Origin: Strigamia acuminata
Taxonomy: Eukaryota > Arthropoda > Chilopoda > Geophilomorpha > Linotaeniidae
Direction of reading: 5' to 3'
Assembly: GCA_949358305.1 (NCBI GenBank)
Contig: CASHSZ010000029.1
Coordinates: forward strand, 188,001 to 252,000
DNA length: 64,000 nucleotides
Part shown: positions 1-10,500 of the stretch, one piece after another
Layout: every line of letters starts with the position of its first letter
Numbering within the stretch: the stretch's first letter is position 1
The notes under the pieces: generated by a model
Databases searched by the model: none
What the model was told of the DNA's origin: nothing
Seen by the model: the letters and a program-made list of their open reading frames with translations, nothing else
Position numbers and translations under genes: made by a program

Positions 1-1
1 G

Positions 2-577
2 CTTTCTCGAAAGGAAGGATCTGGAAATGCAGTCAAGAGCTGGCTACTTGGTTCTTTCGGCCGGGAAAATATTCCTCGTTACCGTGTGGAGAAGAGTTGG
101 ACTCGGAATTGGAGTGTAAGGTTATCCCACCCGGACTTTTTAAATTTCTGGGGCTCGATTCGAAGTAATCTAGAGGAAATTCAATCGATTAAAGGCCCAA
201 TGTTCTTGGGAAAAAAGGAAAAGCTTCTCGAGTTGCTGAAAATAGACAAAAAACCTTTACTATTCAGAAATACAAGAGACGTTTTGAGTCAAACTATTAT
301 CAAACAAGATCGAAATGTTGGCGCAGAAATCGAATTGGTAAAGGAAGCAGATGCACGTCGTCCTAAGTATCGATATAGATCGCCTTGCACAAAGATGAAG
401 TCGTTTGTAGGCAAAAATCAGAAATTTTCTTTCACTCATCAAGACTATGGTTTCTATTCAAAAGATCCACTGAAACAGAAACAGATGATAAATACACTGG
501 TCAAGTTAAGCTTGGTCGCTGTTGGTAAAAGAATACCTGAATGGATTTCAAACCTATTACGTCAAAGAATTACATAG
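2..577 (+). CDS. Unidentified ORF at the 3' end of BEL-like element E (5' end outside window)
   Basis: This frame is open from the first bases of the window to a TAG at 575-577, giving at least 191 codons. The first possible start inside it is only a GTG at 86, so the true start probably lies upstream. The product is basic and rich in Lys, Arg and Phe, with a Trp-rich stretch near the start and a C-terminal half containing RRPKYRYRSP and HQDYGFYSKDP. I see no transmembrane segment, zinc knuckle or catalytic motif, and do not recognise a family. It ends 33 bases before a BEL-type 3' LTR. Elements B and D end their pol ORF at a similar distance (about 52-60 bases), but with a DUF5641-type tail that this ORF does not resemble. 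It could be an extra ORF downstream of pol, a diverged pol tail, or captured sequence. The open frame and element context are observed; function is unknown. Confidence 0.5.
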   Translation, partial: LSRKEGSGNAVKSWLLGSFGRENIPRYRVEKSWTRNWSVRLSHPDFLNFWGSIRSNLEEIQSIKGPMFLGKKEKLLELLKIDKKPLLFRNTRDVLSQTIIKQDRNVGAEIELVKEADARRPKYRYRSPCTKMKSFVGKNQKFSFTHQDYGFYSKDPLKQKQMINTLVKLSLVAVGKRIPEWISNLLRQRIT

Positions 578-588
578 GATGTCGGTTT

Positions 589-610
589 CTTTCTTTCGGC
601 CGGCAATCTT
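589..610 (+). promoter_or_regulatory. Conserved pre-LTR block of BEL-like element E
   Basis: A pyrimidine run followed by CGGCCGGCAATCTT directly precedes the LTR start TGTTGC at 611. The same layout precedes the 3' LTRs of elements B, C and D. It sits where a polypurine tract would prime plus-strand DNA synthesis, yet it is pyrimidine-rich on the sense strand. Its role is inferred from position only. Confidence 0.5.
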
Positions 611-2073
611 TGTTGCTAGCAACAAATGGAGTTGTCAAAACGTTTACCGGCTAGGAAGAAAATCTATACATGTGGCAATTTCCTGGAAATACAGACAAAA
701 CGTTTTTAATAATATTCTTGTGTGTTTGAGTTCGAATTTGTCAATTATCTGAATATTTCCCCGTATAAAAGCGTTTGCCATGTGAATTAATTATCTGAAA
801 TGTCAAAATATTGCTTTGTAAGTTTTTGTTGTCACTTATTAACGTTTTGTGCAAATTTTACCTGTTTCTTGAGTGTTATCTATTTCCAGTTCATTAGTGT
901 AAGCAGTCCGACAAGCTGGATGCATCTCGCTCAATTCAAATGTGGACTGGAAGAGATCTAACTGTTATTATTAATGTTTAAATGCATTCAGTGCATTTTA
1001 TCAGTTTATTAGCAATTTTCCTACCTTGTTTAATGTCCTGTGTGTCTATTGTGCGCATGTGAGTTCAACACCGCTCGTTTCAGGTGTGAAAACGTCCAAA
1101 ATGCGTGCAAATGATCGCCTCCCATGCGTGTCCGCCTCTGGACAGCTGGTAGAAATGTTCCAGGTCCTGTCACGGATTAAAAACCACCTATATTAGTTGT
1201 TTGTATGCCTATTAATTAATTTGTTACCTTAAAATGCCTCTCACTTGTCCTGGAAGGTTAATTGGATTGCTTTTGTGCTCATATGAGCAATCTCTCTCTC
1301 CTTGTCCGCCATTGCTGTGGGCGTGGCTTAAGTGTCTCTGTAAAGATGTATTTAAAATTACCTTTTTGTGGGTTTTATGAGGTATTTGTGAGTAATTGGG
1401 CATTTGTGTATTTAGCAATGTAATAGTCTTAAGTTTTATTGCATGATGATAATGCTTTCTGATGTAAATACTGCACTCACTGTAGAGCTGCAATTTGATT
1501 GGTAGAAAACCTCTATATTTATTCTTTTTCTTGTGTTTCATGAATATTTACTAGGATTTAATGCATTTCTAATGGGTTCTTGAATATAGCATCTAAAGAT
1601 TGATTGTAAAACTGATTTATTACATTTAATGTAGGTTTTCAGTTGTTAGGCTTAAGCAAATGTACTTGATGCCCTGTACGGTAGTCTATTTGTATCAGAT
1701 GGTTTATTTCCTCCCTTTTTTAGGGACCTAAGGCTTCCTTACTTTCAAGTGCATATGTCCTTATACAATGCTTATGTGATTGCACTTGTTATAGTTTATT
1801 GTTTTAAGTGTAACTGCTTTGTTTCTGCTCTCGCGCTGCATTGTATCTGTGTTATTCATGTTTTCAATGATATTAAACGATGTTTATTTTTACTCCCGTG
1901 GATTTTATTAGCAGAATGAGTGAGGAGTAAAAACACCTTGTTTCCTCCAAAGTACCTGCTGTTCTGGATGCCTGACAGATGGACATTGAATCTTCAAAGC
2001 CACTATACAAAATCAGCGGTCAAAAAGAAGGTCCTTTGTTTCTTAATTGGCCCAGCCCAGGCCAGTTGCAACA
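611..2073 (+). mobile_element. 3' LTR of BEL-like element E
   Basis: The 1,463-bp LTR starts TGTTGCTAGCAACA, a perfect 14-bp palindrome, and ends GTTGCAACA. It has the TG...CA ends of an LTR and closely resembles the termini of the other BEL LTRs here (TGTTGC...GCAACA). It is preceded by the pre-LTR block also seen in B, C and D. Satellite DNA begins at the very next base (ctac at 2,074), so the element appears to have inserted into the satellite. If so, a ctac target duplication should lie at its 5' end, outside the window. The interior is AT-rich with no credible gene. An ATGGCGGA motif lies on the minus strand near 1,305-1,314. Confidence 0.7.
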
Positions 2074-5000
2074 CTACTAAGGTTTAAACACTATTTCTGA
2101 ACATTCAGAGACATTGGTCTTGTGGTGTTTGTGCTAAGTCAACTGTGATGAGATCAAAAGTCTATTCTCCCAAATCATTGGTTGGATGTTTCTAAAACTT
2201 ACATTGGAGCCTTCTACTAAGGTTTAAACACTATTTCTGAACATTCAGAGACATTGGTCTTGTGGTGTTTGTGCTAAGTCAACTGTGATGAGATCAAAAG
2301 TCTATTCTCCCAAATCATCGGTTGGATGTTTCTAAAACTTACATTGGAGCCTTCTACTAAGGTTTAAACACTATTTCTGAACATTTAGAGACATTGGTCT
2401 TGTGGTGTTTGTGCTAAGTCAACTGCGATGTGAAATAAGCTCAAAATTTTTTTTTCAAAATTTATTGCTTGAGTGTTGCTAAAACTTATATTGAAGGCTT
2501 CTACTAAGGTTTAAACACTATTTCTGAACATTCAGAGACATTGGTCTTGTGGTGTTTGTGCTAAGTCAACTGCGATGTGAAATAAGCTCAAAATTTTTTT
2601 TTCAAAATTTATTGCTTGGGTGTTGCTAAAACTTACATTGAAGGCTTCTACTAAGGTTTAAACACTATTTCTAAACATTCAGAGACATTGGTCTTGTGGT
2701 GTTTGTGCTAAGTCAACTGTGATGAGATCAAAAGTCTATTCTCCCAAATCATCGGTTGGATGTTTCTAAAACTTACATTGGAGCCTTCTACTAAGGTTTA
2801 AACACTATTTCTGAACATTTAGAGACATTGGTCTTGTGGTGTTTGTGCTAAGTCAACTGCGATGTGAAATAAGCTCAAAATTTTTTTTTCAAAATTTATT
2901 GCTTGAGTGTTGCTAAAACTTATATTGAAGGCTTCTACTAAGGTTTAAACACTATTTCTGAACATTCAGAGACATTGGTCTTGTGGTGTTTGTGCTAAGT
3001 CAACTGCGATGTGAAATGAGCTCAAAATTTTTTTTTCAAAATTTAATGCTTGGGTGTTGCTAAAACTTATATTGAAGGCTTCTACTAAGGTTTAAACACT
3101 ATTTCTGAACATACAGAGACATTGGACTTGTGGTGTTTGTGCTAAGTAACTGTGATGAGATCAAAAGTCTATTCTCCCAAATCATTGCTTGGATGTTGCT
3201 AAAACTTACATTGAAGGCTTCTACTAAGGTTTAAACACTATTTCTGAACATTCAGAGACATTGGTCTTGTGGTGTTTGTGCTAAGTCAACTGTGATGAGA
3301 TCAAAAGTCTATTCTCCCAAATCATCAGTTGGATGTTTCTAAAACTTACATTGGAGCCTTCTACTAAGGTTTAAACACTATTTCTGAACATTCAGAGACA
3401 TTGGTCTTGTGGTGTTTGTGCTAAGTCAACTGTGATGAGATCAAAAGTCTATTCTCCCAAATCATTGGTTGGATGTTTCTAAAACTTACATTGGAGCCTT
3501 CTACTAAGGTTTAAACACTATTTCTGAACATTCAGAGACATTGGTCTTGTGGTGTTTGTGCTAAGTCAACTGTGATGAGATCAAAAGTCTATTCTCCCAA
3601 ATCATCGGTTGGATGTTTCTAAAACTTACATTGGAGCCTTCTACTAAGGTTTAAACACTATTTCTGAACATTTAGAGACATTGGTCTTGTGGTGTTTGTG
3701 CTAAGTCAACTGCAATGTGAAATAAGCTCAAAATTTTTTTTTCAAAATTTATTGCTTGGGTGTTGCTAAAACTTACATTGAAGGCTTCTACTAAGGTTTA
3801 AACACTATTTCTGAACATTCAGAGACATTGGTCTTGTGGTGTTTGTGCTAAGTCAACTGCGATGTGAAATGAGCTCAAAATTTTTTTTTCAAAATTTATT
3901 GCTTGGGTGTTGCTAAAACTTACATTGAAGGCTTCTACTAAGGTTTAAACACTATTTCTAAACATTCAGAGACATTGGTCTTGTGGTGTTTGTGCTAAGT
4001 CAACTGTGATGAGATCAAAAGTCTATTCTCCCAAATCATCGGTTGGATGTTTCTAAAACTTACATTGGAGCCTTCTACTAAGGTTTAAACACTATTTCTG
4101 AACATTTAGAGACATTGGTCTTGTGGTGTTTGTGCTAAGTCAACTGTGATGAGATCAAAAGTCTATTCTCCCAAATCATCGGTTGAATGTTTCTAAAACT
4201 TACATTGGAGCCTTCTACTAAGGTTTAAACACTATTTCTGAACATTCAGAGACATTGGTCTTGTGGTGTTTGTGCTAAGTCAACTGTGATGAGATCAAAA
4301 GTCTATTCTCCCAAATCATCGGTTGGATGTTTCTAAAACTTACATTGGAGCCTTCTACTAAGGTTTAAACACTATTTCTGAACATTTAGAGACATTGGTC
4401 TTGTGGTGTTTGTGCTAAGTCAACTGCGATGTGAAATAAGCTCAAAATTTTTTTTTTCAAAATTTATTGCTTGGGTGTTGCTAAAACTTACATTGAAGGC
4501 TTCTACTAAGGTTTAAACACTATTTCTAAACATTCAGAGACATTGGTCTTGTGGTGTTTGTGCTAAGTCAACTGTGATGAGATCAAAAGTCTATTCTCCC
4601 AAATCATCGGTTGGATGTTTCTAAAACTTACATTGGAGCCTTCTACTAAGGTTTAAACACTATTTCTGAACATTCAGAGACATTGGACTTGTGGTGTTTG
4701 TGCTAAGTCAACTGCGATGTGAAATGAGCTCAAAATTTTTTTTTCAAAATTTATTGCTTGGGTGTTGCTAAAACTTATATTGAAGGCTTCTACTAAGGTT
4801 TAAACACTATTTCTGAACATTCAGAGACATTGGTCTTGTGGTGTTTGTGCTAAGTCAACTGTGATGAGATCAAAAGTCTATTCTCCCAAATCATCGGTTG
4901 GATGTTTCTAAAACTTACATTGGAGCCTTCTACTAAGGTTTAAACACTATTTCTGAACATTTAGAGACATTGGTCTTGTGGTGTTTGTGCTAAGTCAACT

Positions 5001-5935
5001 GCAATGTGAAATAAGCTCAAAATTTTTTTTTCAAAATTTATTGCTTGGGTGTTGCTAAAACTTACATTGAAGGCTTCTACTAAGGTTTAAACACTATTTC
5101 TGAACATTCAGAGACATTGGTCTTGTGGTGTTTGTGCTAAGTCAACTGCGATGTGAAATGAGCTCAAAATTTTTTTTTCAAAATTTATTGCTTGGGTGTT
5201 GCTAAAACTTACATTGAAGGCTTCTACTAAGGTTTAAACACTATTTCTAAACATTCAGAGACATTGGTCTTGTGGTGTTTGTGCTAAGTCAACTGTGATG
5301 AGATCAAAAGTCTATTCTCCCAAATCATCGGTTGGATGTTTCTAAAACTTACATTGGAGCCTTCTACTAAGGTTTAAACACTATTTCTGAACATTTAGAG
5401 ACATTGGTCTTGTGGTGTTTGTGCTAAGTCAACTGCGATGTGAAATAAGCTCAAAATTTTTTTTTTCAAAATTTATTGCTTGGGTGTTGCTAAAACTTAC
5501 ATTGAAGGCTTCTACTAAGGTTTAAACACTATTTCTAAACATTCAGAGACATTGGTCTTGTGGTGTTTGTGCTAAGTCAACTGTGATGAGATCAAAAGTC
5601 TATTCTCCCAAATCATCGGTTGGATGTTTCTAAAACTTACATTGGAGCCTTCTACTAAGGTTTAAACACTATTTCTGAACATTCAGAGACATTGGACTTG
5701 TGGTGTTTGTGCTAAGTCAACTGCGATGTGAAATGAGCTCAAAATTTTTTTTTCAAAATTTATTGCTTGGGTGTTGCTAAAACTTATATTGAAGGCTTCT
5801 ACTAAGGTTTAAACACTATTTCTGAACATTCAGAGACATTGGTCTTGTGGTGTTTGTGCTAAGTCAACTGTGATGAGATCAAAAGTCTATTCTCCCAAAT
5901 CATCGGTTGGATGTTTCTAAAACTTACATTGGAGC
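2074..5935. repeat. Satellite array, block 1
   Basis: About 27 head-to-tail monomers. Each opens with a nearly invariant core of about 72 bp (ctactaaggtttaaacac through gctaagtcaactg). Two alternative second halves follow. Type A has tgatgagatcaaaagtc and a 140-bp period (starts at 2,074, 2,214 and 2,354). Type B has gatgtgaaataagctc, a nine- or ten-T run and a 147-bp period (2,354 to 2,501). Types are mixed rather than strictly alternating. A 139-bp hybrid monomer (C-type) has its marker at 3,111. Every monomer that I followed has the palindrome GTTTAAAC. The block ends at 5,935, where a solo LTR interrupts it. Confidence 0.95.
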
Positions 5936-7502
5936 TGTTGCGGTCTGTCAACACCAAACAGCTATGAATGGGGTCGGGGCTATTTGAATTTCCCGCTTCT
6001 AAAAACTCAAGTGATCGTATTGTTAAATTCGTACGAAAACCGCGCTGAGAACACAAATCCGCACTGAAAACTATTGTTGAATGCATGGAACATTGATGGG
6101 AACACCGTTGATTAATATCCAATGGAGTGCTGAATCAATGGCTAATCCAGGGAAAGGCTTAACTACTCACAACACATCGAAAACTAAGGTTGAAAATAGA
6201 AAACACGGGAGTAAACAAAAAACAACTTGTTTATTAAAAAGTTAGTTGAGAACTGAATAAAATACACTGATTACATTGGTTCCTGAGGAACCGCACATGC
6301 GCAGTACCCAATACGGCACGCGCCAAGCCGATAGCGGCGAAATACAGATACAAAAGAAACTCCGTTGTCATAGCAACGGAGGAAACGAAATCACAGCAAA
6401 GTTGTAGTTACATAAAAACTGCACGAATTAAAGATTGTGATACACTAAAATGATCACAAGAATACCAGGAATATTTAATCTAATCACAACAATAAGATCA
6501 GAAAAGTAAAACAGTGCAAACGGAGCGAAAACAATGATCGTCAAGCAGACGATCGAGACAGCCAATCAGCGTCAAGCAAAATGATGCAATCAAAACATTT
6601 GAATTCCGAACGGAATAAAAATGCAAAAATAGCAAAGAATACAGGTGAAAACACTTCGAAATGAAATAGTAAATGCAGATTATAAGAATATAAAATACAA
6701 AAATAACGGTTACATTGTGTAATCGTCGCTTGGGACAAACATGGCGACCGGCGAACATAACAAAGGTATTGGATCAAACATGGCGTCCGGCGAACATTGC
6801 AAAAGCGTCAAAACAATTCGGAATTGGAATATAAAGCACTTAATGTAAATAACAAATAAAGTATCGAATAAAATACAAGAATAATTATTAATTCTTATCA
6901 CAAAATACTGAAAGAATACACACAAGTTTAATAAATACGAAAATGTTGAACGAACCGAACATTCTCGGCTACGCTTTTACGGCAGCCGACAACGAACGTT
7001 AGAAACAACCGATCGAAGCATTTTGGGCAGTTCTAATGCATCCAGAAAGAAAGAACAGACTTGAATTAGTCAGAAACAAATGTAAAAAGAAATCCAAATG
7101 AATTCTAAAGCACAAAACGAAAGGTTAGAAGACGGAAGCAAAAGTCCGCTAGGAACCGAAAAATGACGTATCGAGCATCGCAAATGTATGCCAGAAAACG
7201 AAGAAAACATTAGAACTGCACGCAATAAACACAAAATCAGGGAAAATTAATAGAAAGGTTCATAAATGCACTCAAAAAGACACGAATAAAATAATAGCAA
7301 GGTATTAACAGTACATTAAATCGAAAAGTGACAATAAAAATCAGTGAAAAACATTTTAATAAGTCAAAATTCCTGTAAAGTGAAAAATATCAATTAATTA
7401 TGAAAAATAAAACACTAAAGGAAAATTAAACAAATAAAAGCAATTAGTAATATTTATTAAAACAATCTCAGCACAACAATTCTTCCACGCTGTCTTGCAA
7501 CA
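5936..7502 (-). mobile_element. Solo BEL/Pao LTR inside the satellite
   Basis: This 1,567-bp sequence interrupts a satellite monomer exactly. It reads TGTTGCGG...GCAACA and is flanked by the 4-bp duplication gagc (5,932-5,935 and 7,503-7,506). It is clearly related to the 1,512-bp LTR of element B at 40,822-42,333: both share the end TGTTGCGGTC, a central GCACATGCGC segment, an ACGCGCCAAGCCGAT block and CTCCGTTGTCAT. Orientation follows element B, so it is read on the minus strand. No internal region is present, which indicates LTR-LTR recombination after insertion. ORFs at 6,498-6,925 are chance frames. Two AACATGGCG motifs lie at 6,738 and 6,778. Confidence 0.9.
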
Positions 7503-10500
7503 GAGCCTTCTACTAAGGTTTAAACACTATTTCTGAACATTCAGAGACATTGGTCTTATGGTGTTTGTGCTAAGTCAACTGTGATGAGATCAAAAGTCTA
7601 TTCTCCCAAATCATCGGTTGGATGTTTCTAAAACTTACATTGGAGCCTTCTACTAAGGTTTAAACACTATTTCTGAACATTCAGAGACATTGGTCTTGTG
7701 GTGTTTGTGCTAAGTCAACTGTGATGAGATCAAAAGTCTATTCTCCCAAATCATTGGTTGGATGTTTCTAAAACTTACATTGGAGCCTTCTACTAAGGTT
7801 TAAACACTATTTCTGAACATTCAGAGACATTGGTCTTGTGGTGTTTGTGCTAAGTCAACTGTGATGAGATCAAAAGTCTATTCTCCCAAATCATCGGTTG
7901 GATGTTTCTAAAACTTACATTGGAGCCTTCTACTAAGGTTTAAACACTATTTCTGAACATTTAGAGACATTGGTCTTGTGGTGTTTGTGCTAAGTCAACT
8001 GCGATGTGAAATAAGCTCAAAATTTTTTTTTCAAAATTTATTGCTTGAGTGTTGCTAAAACTTATATTGAAGGCTTCTACTAAGGTTTAAACACTATTTC
8101 TGAACATTCAGAGACATTGGTCTTGTGGTGTTTGTGCTAAGTCAACTGCGATGTGAAATAAGCTCAAAATTTTTTTTTCAAAATTTATTGCTTGGGTGTT
8201 GCTAAAACTTACATTGAAGGCTTCTACTAAGGTTTAAACACTATTTCTAAACATTCAGAGACATTGGTCTTGTGGTGTTTGTGCTAAGTCAACTGTGATG
8301 AGATCAAAAGTCTATTCTCCCAAATCATCGGTTGGATGTTTCTAAAACTTACATTGGAGCCTTCTACTAAGGTTTAAACACTATTTCTGAACATTTAGAG
8401 ACATTGGTCTTGTGGTGTTTGTGCTAAGTCAACTGCGATGTGAAATAAGCTCAAAATTTTTTTTTCAAAATTTATTGCTTGAGTGTTGCTAAAACTTATA
8501 TTGAAGGCTTCTACTAAGGTTTAAACACTATTTCTGAACATTCAGAGACATTGGTCTTGTGGTGTTTGTGCTAAGTCAACTGCGATGTGAAATGAGCTCA
8601 AAATTTTTTTTTCAAAATTTAATGCTTGGGTGTTGCTAAAACTTATATTGAAGGCTTCTACTAAGGTTTAAACACTATTTCTGAACATACAGAGACATTG
8701 GACTTGTGGTGTTTGTGCTAAGTAACTGTGATGAGATCAAAAGTCTATTCTCCCAAATCATTGCTTGGATGTTGCTAAAACTTACATTGAAGGCTTCTAC
8801 TAAGGTTTAAACACTATTTCTGAACATTCAGAGACATTGGTCTTGTGGTGTTTGTGCTAAGTCAACTGTGATGAGATCAAAAGTCTATTCTCCCAAATCA
8901 TCAGTTGGATGTTTCTAAAACTTACATTGGAGCCTTCTACTAAGGTTTAAACACTATTTCTGAACATTCAGAGACATTGGTCTTGTGGTGTTTGTGCTAA
9001 GTCAACTGTGATGAGATCAAAAGTCTATTCTCCCAAATCATTGGTTGGATGTTTCTAAAACTTACATTGGAGCCTTCTACTAAGGTTTAAACACTATTTC
9101 TGAACATTCAGAGACATTGGTCTTGTGGTGTTTGTGCTAAGTCAACTGTGATGAGATCAAAAGTCTATTCTCCCAAATCATCGGTTGGATGTTTCTAAAA
9201 CTTACATTGGAGCCTTCTACTAAGGTTTAAACACTATTTCTGAACATTCAGAGACATTGGTCTTGTGGTGTTTGTGCTAAGTCAACTGCGATGTGAAATA
9301 AGCTCAAAATTTTTTTTTCAAAGTTTATTGCTTGGGTGTTGCTAAAACTTACATTGAAGGCTTCTACTAAGGTTTAAACACTATTTCTAAACATTCAGAG
9401 ACATTGGTCTTGTGGTGTTTGTGCTAAGTCAACTGTGATGAGATCAAAAGTCTATTCTCCCAAATCATCGGTTGGATGTTTCTAAAACTTACATTGGAGC
9501 CTTCTACTAAGGTTTAAACACTATTTCTGAACATTCAGAGACATTGGACTTGTGGTGTTTGTGCTAAGTCAACTGCGATGTGAAATGAGCTCAAAATTTT
9601 TTTTTCAAAATTTATTGCTTGGGTGTTGCTAAAACTTATATTGAAGGCTTCTACTAAGGTTTAAACACTATTTCTGAACATTCAGAGACATTGGTCTTGT
9701 GGTGTTTGTGCTAAGTCAACTGTGATGAGATCAAAAGTCTATTCTCCCAAATCATCGGTTGGATGTTTCTAAAACTTACATTGGAGCCTTCTACTAAGGT
9801 TTAAACACTATTTCTGAACATTCAGAGACATTGGTCTCATGGTGTTTGTGCTAAGTCAACTGTGATGAGATCAAAAGTCTATTCTCCCAAATCATCGGTT
9901 GGATGTTTCTAAAACTTACATTGGAGCCTTCTACTAAGGTTTAAACACTATTTCTGAACATTCAGAGACATTGGTCTTGTGGTGTTTGTGCTAAGTCAAC
10001 TGTGATGAGATCAAAAGTCTATTCTCCCAAATCATCAGTTGGATGTTTCTAAAACTTACATTGGAGCCTTCTACTAAGGTTTAAACACTATTTCTGAACA
10101 TTCAGAGACATTGGTCTTGTGGTGTTTGTGCTAAGTCAACTGTGATGAGATCAAAAGTCTATTCTCCCAAATCATTGGTTGGATGTTTCTAAAACTTACA
10201 TTGGAGCCTTCTACTAAGGTTTAAACACTATTTCTGAACATTCAGAGACATTGGTCTTGTGGTGTTTGTGCTAAGTCAACTGTGATGAGATCAAAAGTCT
10301 ATTCTCCCAAATCATCGGTTGGATGTTTCTAAAACTTACATTGGAGCCTTCTACTAAGGTTTAAACACTATTTCTGAACATTTAGAGACATTGGTCTTGT
10401 GGTGTTTGTGCTAAGTCCACTGCGATGTGAAATAAGCTCAAAATTTTTTTTTCAAAATTTATTGCTTGAGTGTTGCTAAAACTTATATTGAAGGCTTCTA

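Noticed and set aside
1224-1541. Minus-strand 105-codon ORF
   Set aside because: It lies within the element E LTR, has no domain and is AT-driven.
5859-6122. Minus-strand 87-codon ORF
   Set aside because: It spans the satellite/LTR junction, so it cannot be an old gene.
6498-6925. Overlapping small ORFs on the minus strand
   Set aside because: They are inside the solo LTR and lack counterparts in the related LTR of element B.
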